Assembly (NCBI GenBank): GCA_900544825.1
Contig: UQWP01000030.1
Coordinates: forward strand, 1-40,294
Origin: an uncultured Prevotella sp.
Lineage (GTDB): Bacteria > Bacteroidota > Bacteroidia > Bacteroidales > Bacteroidaceae
Direction of reading: 5' to 3'
DNA length: 40,294 nucleotides
Below the pieces are notes generated by a model that was not told the DNA's origin, made no database searches, and saw nothing but the letters and a program-made list of their open reading frames with translations. Shown here one piece after another: positions 14,552-24,719 of this stretch. Each line of letters starts with the position of its first letter. Positions within the stretch are counted from its first letter, which is position 1. The position numbers were made by a program, and so were the translations under genes.

Positions 14552-16141
14552 ATGGTTTATAAGTATGATTTTCTGATTATCGGCTCAGGAGTTGCCGGTA
14601 TGAGTTACGCTCTGAAAGTAGCCAGAGCGCATAAAGGTAAAGTGTGTATGATCTGCAAAACCTCACTCGATGAGGCAAACACTTCATTTGCACAAGGTGG
14701 TGTGGCGTCAGTTACCAACTTGGAAGTAGATAACTTCGATAAGCACATACAGGATACAATGATCGCTGGTGATTACATCAGCGACTATCAGGCTGTGAAG
14801 CAGGTTGTCACCATGGCACCAGAGCAGATCAAGGAGCTCGTGCAGTGGGGTGTCAACTTCGACAAGCAGCAGGATGGCAAGTTCGATCTTCATCGTGAGG
14901 GCGGACACAGCGAGTTTCGCATTCTTCATCACGCAGATGATACAGGTGCTGAAATCCAGCGCGGTCTGATGGAAGCTGTGCGTAACTGCCCAGACATCGA
15001 TATCAAGGAAAATCATTTCGCTGTAGAAATCATCACTCAGCACCACTTGGGTGCCCGTGTTACCCGCCGTACACCTTATATTAACTGTTACGGAGCCTAC
15101 GTTCTGAATCCTGACACCCAGAAGGTGGATACCTATCTGAGCAAGGTTACCGTGATGTGTACCGGTGGATGTGGTGCCGTTTATCAGACTACCACCAACC
15201 CAGTCATCGCTACCGGTGATGGCGAGGCGATGGTTTACCGTGCCAAGGGTACGGTGGCAGATATGGAGTTCGTACAGTTCCACCCTACAGCCCTCTATCA
15301 TCCTGGAGAGACCCACCCTGCATTCCTCATCACCGAGGCAATGCGTGGATACGGCGGCATCTTGCGTCTGCCTAACGGCGAGAGTTTCATGGAGAAATAT
15401 GATGAGCGTCTGAGTCTGGCTCCTCGCGATATCGTGGCCCGTGCCATCGATAAGGAGATGAAGATTCACGGATTGGATCATGTATGCCTGGATGTTACCC
15501 ATAAGAATCCTGAGGAGACCAAGCGTCACTTCCCTAACATCTACGCCAAGTGTCTGAGCATCGGCATCGACATTACCAAGGAGTATATCCCGGTTCGTCC
15601 TGCTGCTCACTATATGTGTGGTGGTATCAAGGTAGATTTGAACGGATGCTCAAGCATCAACCGCCTCTATGCCTTGGGCGAGTGCTCTTGCACCGGTCTG
15701 CATGGTGGCAACCGTCTTGCCAGCAACTCGCTCATAGAGGCTGTGGTATATGCCGAGACTGCTGCCAAGCACAGTCTGGAGCATGTAGATGAATACGACT
15801 TCAACGAGAAGGTTCCTGCATGGAACGACGAGGGTACCCTGACCAACGAGGAGAAGGTATTGATTACCCAGAGCGTCAAGGAGGTGGGCGAATGTATGAG
15901 CAACTACGTGGGCATCGTGCGCAGCGACCTTCGCCTGAAGCGTGCCTGGGACCGCCTCGACCTTCTTTACGAAGAGACCGAGAATCTCTTCAAGCGTGTG
16001 AAGGTAAGCAAGGAGCTCTGCGAGCTCCGCAACATGATCAATGTAGGTTACCTCATCACCCGCATGGCAATAGAGCGCAAGGAGAGCCGTGGTCTCCACT
16101 ATACCATCGACTACCCTGTTCACGCTTACGACAAGAAATAA
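14552..16141 (+). CDS. nadB: L-aspartate oxidase
   Basis: FAD enzyme that oxidises L-aspartate to iminoaspartate, the first step of de novo NAD synthesis; in anaerobes fumarate can be the electron acceptor. The 529-residue length fits. The FAD-binding fold is at the N-terminus, IIGSGVAGMSYALKVA. Further family marks are TSFAQGGVASVT near 48-59, EGGHSEFRILHHADDTGAEI near 116-135, the substrate/active-site stretch FVQFHPTALYHPG near 240-252, RGYGGILRLPNGE, SLAPRDIVARAID with Arg, and HYMCGGIKVDLNG. A C-terminal helical domain follows. The partner enzyme NadA is not beside it here. The gene has its own promoter and terminator. Confidence 0.96.
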   Translation: MVYKYDFLIIGSGVAGMSYALKVARAHKGKVCMICKTSLDEANTSFAQGGVASVTNLEVDNFDKHIQDTMIAGDYISDYQAVKQVVTMAPEQIKELVQWGVNFDKQQDGKFDLHREGGHSEFRILHHADDTGAEIQRGLMEAVRNCPDIDIKENHFAVEIITQHHLGARVTRRTPYINCYGAYVLNPDTQKVDTYLSKVTVMCTGGCGAVYQTTTNPVIATGDGEAMVYRAKGTVADMEFVQFHPTALYHPGETHPAFLITEAMRGYGGILRLPNGESFMEKYDERLSLAPRDIVARAIDKEMKIHGLDHVCLDVTHKNPEETKRHFPNIYAKCLSIGIDITKEYIPVRPAAHYMCGGIKVDLNGCSSINRLYALGECSCTGLHGGNRLASNSLIEAVVYAETAAKHSLEHVDEYDFNEKVPAWNDEGTLTNEEKVLITQSVKEVGECMSNYVGIVRSDLRLKRAWDRLDLLYEETENLFKRVKVSKELCELRNMINVGYLITRMAIERKESRGLHYTIDYPVHAYDKK

Positions 16142-16160
16142 TGAAGAAAGAATAAGATAG

Positions 16161-16199
16161 AAAAAAAGCTCGAATGCATCAAACATTCGAGCTTTTTTT
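16161..16199. terminator. Terminator between nadB and sprA
   Basis: AAAAAAAGCTCGAATG (16161-16176) and its complement (16184-16199) form a 16-bp stem with a 7-nt loop and a run of seven T. It is symmetric, so it probably serves both converging genes. Confidence 0.93.
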
Positions 16200-16255
16200 A
16201 TTTTCAAGAATTAGAGAATTTTCATTCTGCTTATTGGATGCAGAAGAATTTCCCG

Positions 16256-19200
16256 CTATCTCGTCAGCGAGAACTTGATGCTCAGACCGAAATCCTGCGT
16301 GGTCGTCGGATAACTGCTGCTCGACAAGAGCGGCGTATTGGTCTGGCGATCATAGTAGAAACTCATGGTGAGCATCTTGCTCAAGGTATAATCAGCCGTG
16401 AAACTCAGCTTCAGGGCATTGTTGCCGCTGCTGGCGCTGCTCGTCATCGTGGCTATATCACGGACGATGGCTGCCTGCTTGCGGAAACTGAAGTCGAGAC
16501 GCAGGTTCAGGTCGTGATTAGGACCATAGTTCCGGGTCTGATTCTTGCCCTTGCTTCCGTTTCCGCTGTTCTGCTGGGCACCCGTTCTTCCCTTCACCTT
16601 GTGTGCCTTTGGAGCACCGAAGAGATTGAAATTGTTGATGCGATAGCCCATACCTACCACCCAGTCTTTGCTCAGCGCCTCGTTCACCTGTACACTCGTC
16701 ATACTGAGGTTCAGCACTCGGGTCTGGCGATACTCACCCTTGATAGTCATATTGTTGTTCAGCGTAACATCCATACCGAGCAATGGCGAGAATGCCTCGT
16801 TGATGCTCACCTGAGAAACATTGAACATGCTGCTAGGCGATGGATTGCCCGTAGAGGCATCCGTCACGAAGCCTAGACCATTCATATACTCCTGATAGGT
16901 ACTGTAGCTGCTATAGCTGCCCACGGCAAAGATGCTCTTGTAGGCGTGGTTGATGTTCACACTCTTGAAGTGCTCACGGAACCATGGCAACTTGCCCAAG
17001 CCACTATAGCGCACCGTCCAGTTTGGCAAGAGCCGGCTCAATGCCGGGAAGATGGAGAGCGAACTGCCGCCCATCGAGGTATAGGCATTGAGGAATGCAG
17101 GAATCATCACATCACCACTATACGGATTAACCGGTGTGCGGGAAGCATCATACTTGCCTCCACCCAAGGTAGAACCCACAGGATATACCGTTCCGGCATA
17201 CTGTGACTCCACCCGCTGGCGGAAACCATCGAGCGAGCCGACAAACTTCTCGAAAGTCCTGCTGCGATAACCACTGTTGGCATTTCCGATGCCCTCGAAA
17301 GCCGAACTCAGCGAGATGGTAGTCATCTGGAAAGTTCCGCTCTGGGTGGTCGGTGTACCCTCATACATATACTGTATGCTCTTTTGCGTGGTCATGGTGC
17401 GGGTGGCAGAAAGGTCTATCTTGAAATCCCTGACAGGTTCCAGGGTGGCACGCAGCTGCAGATTCTCGGTCTTGCAGGTAGTAGCCGGTGTAGCAATCGA
17501 GTCGTTGCAGAGCAGCCAGTCGTTGTCTCTTGCCTTTCCGATATAGCTGTCATCCACCAGTCCGAAAGCGAAATCCAGTCCCGGCGCCATCGTTCCCACT
17601 TTCTTCTGTCCGAAGGCATCACCCACGTTAGGAGTAAAGCCCGGCAGAAGCATCTGATAGTTGTTGCGGTAGGTGAAGCTCACCTTGCGCAGCATCATTG
17701 CCAGTCGGGCTACCGTCTGGGCTGTCCGGTACCATCTTTCGTTATCGAGCGGCTCTTTCGGCATCACCGTAATCTTCAGCTTCATCATACTATCCACCTT
17801 CGACTTGATACGGATCTGGTTGTTATCCACCTTTTTATATTTCAGATGATACACCTTTCCATCCTCCGTCTTTGCAGAAATGATGAGTCGCTTGCTGTTC
17901 TTGCCATGTCTGATGAGCAGGGTAGTATCCGGCAGGAGGGTGATTTCCTTCTCGAAAGCCTTCCGGTTTTTCGGAAGCGCCTTCGCCAGATCTACCTGAT
18001 TCTTCTGCCCATTCTTCTGCATATCGTTCTTCTGCTGTGCATTCTTCAACAAAGCCTGCTTCCGCCTGGCTTCCTTCTCCTTCTTCTTCCTCTCTATCTC
18101 ACTCCTGCTTATCGAGCGGTTGAATCGGTCATTCGCCTTCTTGAGGAATGGGATGTGGTTGTAGAGGCGCACCAGGTCGAAGCTTCCGTTAATCGTCAGC
18201 TCGCGCTGGGAGTTGATGGTGTTGCCATACGAGTTGCCGTTCTCATCCTCCGCACCTCGCTCCCAAGTATAGTTGGCATTGTAGGAGGCATCGGTATTCA
18301 CCCAGTCGAAGACTGGCAGCAGATGGATAGGCAACTTATAGGATGCCGTGAAATTCTGACTATAGTCGAGCGGCGTACCCCAACTCTTCACACTCTGCCA
18401 TACCGAACTTCGATACACAGAATCCTTCCAGGCATGATACTGGTCGGCATAGAGATCGGCATTCACATCCGGATAAGGCACATCTACCTGTGCATGGGTG
18501 GCACTCTGGAAGTTCATGTGCAGGTTCTTGGTCAGATCCCAGCGCAGAGAGAACTCGCGGTTCCAGAGGAACTGGTCGCTCACGGTGAGCGGCAGCTGCG
18601 AATTGAGCGTACTCTCCATATCGCGTTCCTGCAGCTCATAGGTCTCGTGCGTCATCTCCGTATTGAAGGCAATGTTCTGAGGCAGCCAGTTTAATCCGAA
18701 CCGCTTCAGGATGTCGAGCCACTTGCTCTTGTTCTTCCACTTTCTGAAAGGTTCCCACGCCTTATAGACCGGTGTCCAGGAATAATCCAGGGCTCCGCGC
18801 CAGTTGTCCCGATTCTCGAAGACCGTGGTCTCACCCGTGGTATGCTGATGGGCATGACTGTAGGTAAATGAAAAGTTGGCAGGATCGTAAGGCATCGGAT
18901 GACGACGGGTGGCGATACCTACCCGGGCATTGGATACCGAGAAGTTGGTCTGGGTGACTTTGGTCACGGCGATGTTCTCGATAGAGTCCCGCTCAGCCTT
19001 CGAACCGGCGGCATCCAGCGCATCCATCAGTTCCATATCCGTATCCAGCGGATTGTATTTCGGAGAGGTCTTCTCCTTCGTCACACTATAATATAAAGGT
19101 ATGCTCACCTTCGCCTTGTCGGGGAAGAACTTACCCATCTCCAACGAGGTGGTCACGCTATAGGAACCATAATTATCGGTACTGCGGCTAGCCACGCCGT

Positions 19201-22200
19201 CTTCCAGACCGCCGAAGCCTTCGCTCATATAGCGGCCGGTGGCATTCACGCTACCCAGGTCGGAGAGCTGCACGTTCAGATTGGCATTGGCAGCCCATCC
19301 TCCCTTGTTGTTATGCTCCAGAAGCCGGAGCTCGTTGACCCAGACTTCTCCACTCTTCACCTCATCCGAATTGTTTCTCACACCTATCATCAGCGTCTTT
19401 ACCTCGCCCAGGCTTGGATTGCCCACGATGGTGATCCGGTTGCTCGGATGTTCTGCATCCATCATCATATAAGGTGCCATATAGGAAGCCATACCAGCAG
19501 CCTTCGCCTTGTTGCGCTCCTTCTTGAGACTGGTAAATACGCTCAGGTTTACATTGAGCATATTCTCCTCCGGCCAGACCAGCTTTCTGTCGGCAGAACT
19601 GTTGCGGTTATAATTGTTGCGAGGTTCGGTCAGCTTGAGCGGAATCTCGTACTCATAGTAATTGTTCTTATAGTCGCTGCCCAGGCGGATGAAGACCGCC
19701 AGCTGGTCGTTCTTCAGATTGGTGGCGTTCTGCTCCAGGGCATTGGCATGGGTAAACATCTGGATGCGCTTGTACTGGCGGAGATCGAGGGTAGAGTTCT
19801 TATATACCGCCTTTGCCTCGCCATGGGTCAGATCCTTCACAACCATACTCAAAGCCTGCTCGTTTGCCTCGACAAGCTGTGGCTGCGATGGGTCCTGCTC
19901 GCGGCTGATACCCGGAGGAAGCACATAGTTGACCGGTGTCTTCTCGGCGTTTTCCTCCAGACTGACTGCACTCGCCTCCAAGGTTCCGCCACTGGCTGCA
20001 CCCAACGGCTGGTCGTAGGTACGCCACTTGCTGTGTACCAGGTCGAGCGTACCGAAACGGAGCACGATAGGCTTCCTGAAGTTGGTGAGGAACATTCGCA
20101 TGAAGCGGATGCTGGAGAAATCGTTGATGTTGCCCTGGCGCTTCTCAAACTCATCCACAGGAATGCGGAACTGATACCAGGTAACCGTGGATTTCGTGTT
20201 GTCTCGCCAAGTCTGGGTGTATTCGCGCTTATCCACGATGAAGTTGCTGCCCACAACGAGATCTTCCGGACGGATACTGACGTGATACTGGAAATACTTC
20301 TCATATTCGTTCAGCGTATAGTCCTGGTTGATGTCCTCCACATCCGGTGTCGATTTATAGGAGGTATCATAACTCTCGGTACGGCTTTCGCTGTCAGGCG
20401 AATTGCCCTGAGGGTTGTTGATGTACTTGTATCGGTGAAGGATGGGCGCACGCATCTCATCCCAGTCAGAGCCTCTGAAATAGTGATAGTTATCCCGGGC
20501 TGGGTCGGCAAAGATACTGTCGAATACCGCCTGGTTCACCTTGCCCTGTATCTGGTCGAGATAGGCACTCTTGTAGAATTTCTGCTCTTCGGCATCGGTC
20601 AGACCATTGAATCCCACATCCTGCAGGGCACGGCTTCCGCTCGTCGTGGCGAAGGCATAGGCAACGGTGCTCTGCGTAGGAATCTTACCCCACTGTGTAT
20701 AGGTGAAGCTGTTGCTGCCATCCACCGGCATTCCGCTCTCATAAAACTTCTTGCCATCCCGCAGGATATCCTCGCTTACCTCGCCCAGGTTGATGTAGAA
20801 ATCGCCGCCATAGTCGGCTGCATCCGATTGCTCTCGGGAATAGATGAACGGATCGAGCATCCAGAACTCGATATACTCCACGTTCGCCTGCTCAAAATCG
20901 TTGGTATCCAGCTTGCGCATCATTCCACCCCAGTTGCGGGACGGGTTGGCAAGGGTACCATCCGACTGCAGATCGGATACGTTGAAGTTGTAAGGTCCCG
21001 GCTCCGACGGATAGTAAGCCAGATTGAGAACACTCAGGGTGCTGGTGGCTCCCTGATAGGTGCTCTGCTGGCGCAGAGGGAAAAGCTCCTTTACATACAC
21101 CTCTCTGACATAGTGGTTGCTCAACTGCTTGAGGTCGCTCTTGATATGACCCGGAGTGAGCGAACTGCCCCTTCGGGTGAAGAGCGGATCGATAGTGTAC
21201 CAGGCAAGGCGGGAACGATGGAAACCGCTGGTCAAGCCCGACTTGTCATTGTAATCATCCTTGAAGTTGAGCGACGGCACACTGGAGATGACCCACGAAG
21301 TAGGAGTCATCACGTCGATGGTTCCCTTGGTATTCTCGAAGTCATCAATATACGAAGCATTGTCCTGCACTCCTCCTGCCTCGCCCGCCAGAAGCTGGGC
21401 AAACTCACTCTTGAAGGAGATGTAGGAAGGCTGGGTGAGATGCAGGAACGGTATCTTGTCGAGCATGTTGGTAAGCCACTGACTCTCCTTCTTCCAGTTC
21501 AGGTTGATGCCCCAGAGGGTATTCTTCAGCGGCTCGCTGCCCATCGCCACCTTATTGGTGAGCGCCTGCTCCGAGAGATGCTGCAGGGTTCCGCTGATCT
21601 GGAAATTCTTGGAGAACTCATACTCCCAGTTGAATCCGACCATCGTCTTTCTCATCTGTCCGTAATCGGTATTGCTCTCCAGGGAGACGTTGACCGCCGT
21701 ACCGGCATCGATGATGCTCTGGTTGAGGATGGTCACCTCGCCGGCATTGTAATCCACCGAATAATCGGTACCCTCCTTCAGGGTAACGCCACCTGCCGTC
21801 ACCACTACCGAACCCTGCGGCACATTGTAGGCATCGAGGGAGATGACATTGGCAGCCGAGCCCTTGAACTGTCCCACGATGAGATACTTATTCTTTTCGG
21901 CTATCTGCTTGGCAATGGTCTTCGTACTGTCATAGAGTTCGGTGAAGGCATACTTCTCAGCCTGCTCCTCAGACACGCCCTTCTTGACGAGATAATCCTG
22001 CATATAACTGCCGAACGGTTCCACCTTCGGCATAAATACACGACCATTCGATACGGTATAGCCCTCTACGTAATCGAAGTAACCATTGCTGCGCGCCTTG
22101 TTGTTGTTATCGAGTCGATCGGCACCCAGCACACGGATGATAGGCTGGTTCTTCACCTGCGTTTCCGGAATGTAGTTGACATAGACACCTGTGGTATCAC

Positions 22201-23902
22201 TCTGATATTTCACATCGAGGCGGAACTTATCCTTTTCCACCTGCGAAGAGAGATAATATACGTTCTTCATCATCAGGTCCCAGTTGCCCTGCTGTGGATT
22301 GCAACTGGTATTCTTCAGCGACTTCACGAAGAGAGCCTGCTTGGTATCGGTGATATCCGAGGCAAACTCGCCCACCTGATAGGTTACTCCGCCATAGGTA
22401 TATTCGTATGCCACGGCAAGCACCTGGTCGGTCTGCAGACCAGACTTCAGCGAAACATATCCCATCGCCTGGTTCACGGTATATTCAGAGGAATTGAGCA
22501 GACGGGCACTCTCCAGTTTCTCGAAATCGCTGCCGCCTATCAGTCCGCCACCTTCCAGGACAGAGGCTGTCTGGTTGATGTCACGGGCAGCGGCAAACTG
22601 ACCTGTCATCGATGCATACTCGGTATTCGCCTGGTTAGCCGGCACCATCGTTCCTCCTGTTCCCCACATCGGGTTGCTCACCTTCTCGTTTTCTCCCAGG
22701 TCGGTCAGGGCGATGATGTTTCGGGTATTCGTGGTGGTTCCCGTCTTGTTGGTTACCCAGATTTCCACACGGTTAATGGTGATACCCGTCAGCAGATTCG
22801 GCAGTTTCTGCATCCAGGCATCATAATGACTGCGGAAATATTGGGAGAGGAAGAAGTGACGGTTTTCCTCATAATCTGCCACATTGAGTTCGAAAGGAGT
22901 AAGCTGCACGCCGCCCCGACTCGAAACGCTCTTGGAAGCCGACTTCTTCTGCGAGAACACCGTCTGCAGCTTGAGCTTGCCAAACTGCATATCGGTTCTT
23001 ACACCGAAAAGACTGCTGGCACCCTTGATGAGCGAGGAGTTGCTGGGAAAGGATACATTGCCCGCCTCAACCAGCTTGATGATCTCATCTTCCTTGCCAT
23101 CATACTTCAGCTTCATGTTCTGGGCATCGTAGTCGAAGGTGGCATCGGTGTTGTAATTCAGGTTGAGATTCATCTTATCTCCCACCTTTCCATTCACGTT
23201 GAGATTGATCTTCTCATCAAAGTTCATCATCGTGGTCTTGCGGTTGCGGATAGGCAGCGACGGGTTGTCGATATTCTTCTTGTTGATACCAAACTTCAGT
23301 TCGGCGGTACCCTGAGTCTTGACACGGATTCCACCGGGACCGAAGATTTTCTCGGCAGGTCCCAGTTCGAAGTGCATATCAGAGAAATCGAACTTCTCCT
23401 TGCCTTTCGCCTGATAGATTTCATCGTTCTTCTGGCGATAGAAGGCATTGCGCTCGTTCTGCTCCGTCCATTTCATATACTCATCCGGAGTAAGCATGAT
23501 GGGAGCCGAGAGCCAGGTATTGCCCATCCGGTTGCCGATGACATAACGGTTGAGGGTATCATTGTAGATGACCTGATACTGGAGGGCATCAGGACGCTTG
23601 AGGTCGAGCGGACTCTGGTAGAGATCGCTCAGGGAATAAGGTTGGGTAAGCTGGATTTTCCAGCGGGGATGCAGCAGGGAATCGGGAATAGTATCCTCAT
23701 CTACCTGAATGGGCTGCGCCTTCGGCAGCTTCTTGTCTTGCTGCTTATCTTCCTGCTTCTTGTCATTCTGCCTGACTTCCTGCTTATCTTTCTGTTTGTT
23801 TTCCTGTTTATCTTTCTGCGGAAAAGGCAAAGCGAGGGCGTAGCCGAAGGTTGCCACCATCAGCCAAGCCATCAAAAAATAAAAGATTCTTTGCCCCTTC
23901 AT
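16256..23902 (-). CDS. sprA: SprA/Sov, giant outer-membrane translocon of the type IX secretion system
   Basis: A 2,548-residue outer-membrane protein. SprA (Flavobacterium, about 2,400) and Sov (Porphyromonas, about 2,500) form the 36-strand barrel through which T9SS cargo crosses the outer membrane. Evidence is the length, an N-terminal signal segment (IFYFLMAWLMVATFGYALAL), alternating polar/hydrophobic strands throughout, segments such as FGPGGIRVKTQGTAELKFGI and VEAGNVSFPSNSSLIKGASSLFGVRT near the N-terminus, and a C-terminus ending in FGLSIKFSLTR, typical of barrels. Synteny ruvA-sprA is the same as I recall from Flavobacterium. A Lys/Gln-rich low-complexity stretch follows the signal (residues 29-58), and a second basic stretch lies near 1930-1980. 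I see no promoter of its own, so it probably depends on ruvA transcription. Other T9SS genes are not in the window. Confidence 0.93.
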   Translation of the reverse strand: MKGQRIFYFLMAWLMVATFGYALALPFPQKDKQENKQKDKQEVRQNDKKQEDKQQDKKLPKAQPIQVDEDTIPDSLLHPRWKIQLTQPYSLSDLYQSPLDLKRPDALQYQVIYNDTLNRYVIGNRMGNTWLSAPIMLTPDEYMKWTEQNERNAFYRQKNDEIYQAKGKEKFDFSDMHFELGPAEKIFGPGGIRVKTQGTAELKFGINKKNIDNPSLPIRNRKTTMMNFDEKINLNVNGKVGDKMNLNLNYNTDATFDYDAQNMKLKYDGKEDEIIKLVEAGNVSFPSNSSLIKGASSLFGVRTDMQFGKLKLQTVFSQKKSASKSVSSRGGVQLTPFELNVADYEENRHFFLSQYFRSHYDAWMQKLPNLLTGITINRVEIWVTNKTGTTTNTRNIIALTDLGENEKVSNPMWGTGGTMVPANQANTEYASMTGQFAAARDINQTASVLEGGGLIGGSDFEKLESARLLNSSEYTVNQAMGYVSLKSGLQTDQVLAVAYEYTYGGVTYQVGEFASDITDTKQALFVKSLKNTSCNPQQGNWDLMMKNVYYLSSQVEKDKFRLDVKYQSDTTGVYVNYIPETQVKNQPIIRVLGADRLDNNNKARSNGYFDYVEGYTVSNGRVFMPKVEPFGSYMQDYLVKKGVSEEQAEKYAFTELYDSTKTIAKQIAEKNKYLIVGQFKGSAANVISLDAYNVPQGSVVVTAGGVTLKEGTDYSVDYNAGEVTILNQSIIDAGTAVNVSLESNTDYGQMRKTMVGFNWEYEFSKNFQISGTLQHLSEQALTNKVAMGSEPLKNTLWGINLNWKKESQWLTNMLDKIPFLHLTQPSYISFKSEFAQLLAGEAGGVQDNASYIDDFENTKGTIDVMTPTSWVISSVPSLNFKDDYNDKSGLTSGFHRSRLAWYTIDPLFTRRGSSLTPGHIKSDLKQLSNHYVREVYVKELFPLRQQSTYQGATSTLSVLNLAYYPSEPGPYNFNVSDLQSDGTLANPSRNWGGMMRKLDTNDFEQANVEYIEFWMLDPFIYSREQSDAADYGGDFYINLGEVSEDILRDGKKFYESGMPVDGSNSFTYTQWGKIPTQSTVAYAFATTSGSRALQDVGFNGLTDAEEQKFYKSAYLDQIQGKVNQAVFDSIFADPARDNYHYFRGSDWDEMRAPILHRYKYINNPQGNSPDSESRTESYDTSYKSTPDVEDINQDYTLNEYEKYFQYHVSIRPEDLVVGSNFIVDKREYTQTWRDNTKSTVTWYQFRIPVDEFEKRQGNINDFSSIRFMRMFLTNFRKPIVLRFGTLDLVHSKWRTYDQPLGAASGGTLEASAVSLEENAEKTPVNYVLPPGISREQDPSQPQLVEANEQALSMVVKDLTHGEAKAVYKNSTLDLRQYKRIQMFTHANALEQNATNLKNDQLAVFIRLGSDYKNNYYEYEIPLKLTEPRNNYNRNSSADRKLVWPEENMLNVNLSVFTSLKKERNKAKAAGMASYMAPYMMMDAEHPSNRITIVGNPSLGEVKTLMIGVRNNSDEVKSGEVWVNELRLLEHNNKGGWAANANLNVQLSDLGSVNATGRYMSEGFGGLEDGVASRSTDNYGSYSVTTSLEMGKFFPDKAKVSIPLYYSVTKEKTSPKYNPLDTDMELMDALDAAGSKAERDSIENIAVTKVTQTNFSVSNARVGIATRRHPMPYDPANFSFTYSHAHQHTTGETTVFENRDNWRGALDYSWTPVYKAWEPFRKWKNKSKWLDILKRFGLNWLPQNIAFNTEMTHETYELQERDMESTLNSQLPLTVSDQFLWNREFSLRWDLTKNLHMNFQSATHAQVDVPYPDVNADLYADQYHAWKDSVYRSSVWQSVKSWGTPLDYSQNFTASYKLPIHLLPVFDWVNTDASYNANYTWERGAEDENGNSYGNTINSQRELTINGSFDLVRLYNHIPFLKKANDRFNRSISRSEIERKKKEKEARRKQALLKNAQQKNDMQKNGQKNQVDLAKALPKNRKAFEKEITLLPDTTLLIRHGKNSKRLIISAKTEDGKVYHLKYKKVDNNQIRIKSKVDSMMKLKITVMPKEPLDNERWYRTAQTVARLAMMLRKVSFTYRNNYQMLLPGFTPNVGDAFGQKKVGTMAPGLDFAFGLVDDSYIGKARDNDWLLCNDSIATPATTCKTENLQLRATLEPVRDFKIDLSATRTMTTQKSIQYMYEGTPTTQSGTFQMTTISLSSAFEGIGNANSGYRSRTFEKFVGSLDGFRQRVESQYAGTVYPVGSTLGGGKYDASRTPVNPYSGDVMIPAFLNAYTSMGGSSLSIFPALSRLLPNWTVRYSGLGKLPWFREHFKSVNINHAYKSIFAVGSYSSYSTYQEYMNGLGFVTDASTGNPSPSSMFNVSQVSINEAFSPLLGMDVTLNNNMTIKGEYRQTRVLNLSMTSVQVNEALSKDWVVGMGYRINNFNLFGAPKAHKVKGRTGAQQNSGNGSKGKNQTRNYGPNHDLNLRLDFSFRKQAAIVRDIATMTSSASSGNNALKLSFTADYTLSKMLTMSFYYDRQTNTPLLSSSSYPTTTQDFGLSIKFSLTR
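23729..23818. repeat. Degenerate repeat coding a Lys/Gln/Asp-rich tract in SprA
   Basis: Codes residues 29-58 of SprA, a run made almost only of K, Q, D, E and N (for example KDKQENKQKDKQ). At the DNA level short purine-rich motifs repeat with variations, so replication slippage could change its length. Confidence 0.75.
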
Positions 23903-23903
23903 A

Positions 23904-23965
23904 AAGTTACTTGATATTCTTCCGCCTGAAGTTATTTCATTTACTTCCGCCTGAAGTTACTTGAT
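23904..23965. repeat. 25-bp-period duplication spanning the ruvA stop and the sprA leader
   Basis: CTTCCGCCTGAAGTTA occurs at 23919-23934 and 23944-23959. AAGTTACTTGAT occurs at 23904-23915 and 23954-23965. The second pair places a copy of the last codons of ruvA and its stop just before the sprA start. Confidence 0.88.
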
Positions 23966-24571
23966 TTGCTTCAAGGCAAGCTTTACAACCTGCTCCACCG
24001 GCAGATCTGGCTGCGCCTTCAGGATATCCACTACTACCTTGGCAGAAGGTGCCGGTGAGAAGCCGAGCATGGTGAGGGCACTGACAGCCTCATCCTTGAT
24101 ATCATTGTTCACCATCACCACATTACCGCCATTAGCCGGCAGCTCATCGGCGATGCCCAGACTCACGATTTTATCCTTCAGGTCGATGATGATACGCTGG
24201 GCGGTCTTCAATCCGATACCCTTCACGGTCTTCAGCATCTTGTCGTTGCCTGTAGAAATCACATTGCAGAGTTCGCTTGGCGACATCGACGAGAGAATCA
24301 TTCTCGCCGTATTGCCTCCCACACCCGATACGGTGATGAGCTGTCTATAGAGTTCGCGCTCCTGCTTGGAGGCGAAACCGAAAAGGGTGAAAGAGTCATC
24401 TCTTCCACCTGCCACCAAAACCTCATGCACGTAGAGTTTTACTTCCTGTTTGCCCTGAATGGCTGTATAGGTATTGAGCGAAATATTGAGTCCGTACCCC
24501 ACTCCTGCAGTCTCTACTACTGCCATTGCCGGGGTCAGTTCGGTCAGATCGCCATGAATATATTCTATCAT
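23957..24571 (-). CDS. ruvA: Holliday junction DNA helicase subunit RuvA
   Basis: Binds Holliday junctions and loads the RuvB motor for branch migration in recombination repair. The 204-residue length fits (about 200). Domain I is the OB fold (MIEYIHGDLTELTPAMAVVETAGVGYGLNIS). Two helix-hairpin-helix motifs follow, VSGVGGNTARMILS near 79-92 and VKGIGLKTAQRIIIDLKDK near 114-132. The C-terminal domain III (ALTMLGFSPAPSAKVVVDIL) contacts RuvB. A good AAGGAG ribosome site lies about 10 bases before the ATG at 24571. The sprA start follows the ruvA stop by 54 bases. Confidence 0.97.
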   Translation of the reverse strand: MIEYIHGDLTELTPAMAVVETAGVGYGLNISLNTYTAIQGKQEVKLYVHEVLVAGGRDDSFTLFGFASKQERELYRQLITVSGVGGNTARMILSSMSPSELCNVISTGNDKMLKTVKGIGLKTAQRIIIDLKDKIVSLGIADELPANGGNVVMVNNDIKDEAVSALTMLGFSPAPSAKVVVDILKAQPDLPVEQVVKLALKQIK

Positions 24572-24719
24572 TTTATATTTCTCCTTGATGATTAAACACT
24601 TGGTTATACCTCTTTCATAAATTAATATTATAATATGAACGCACGGAATAAGGATTTATTGTATCCGGCATAGGATTATATTATTGATACCCCCAGAAGA
24701 AAAAGGCATTACTCCCTAT

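Noticed and set aside
19313..23914. 1,533-codon open frame on the plus strand opposite sprA
   Set aside because: It mirrors the sprA reading frame, has no recognisable domain, an Ile/Leu/His/Arg-rich composition typical of antisense frames, and no promoter or ribosome site. It results from codon bias of the large real gene.
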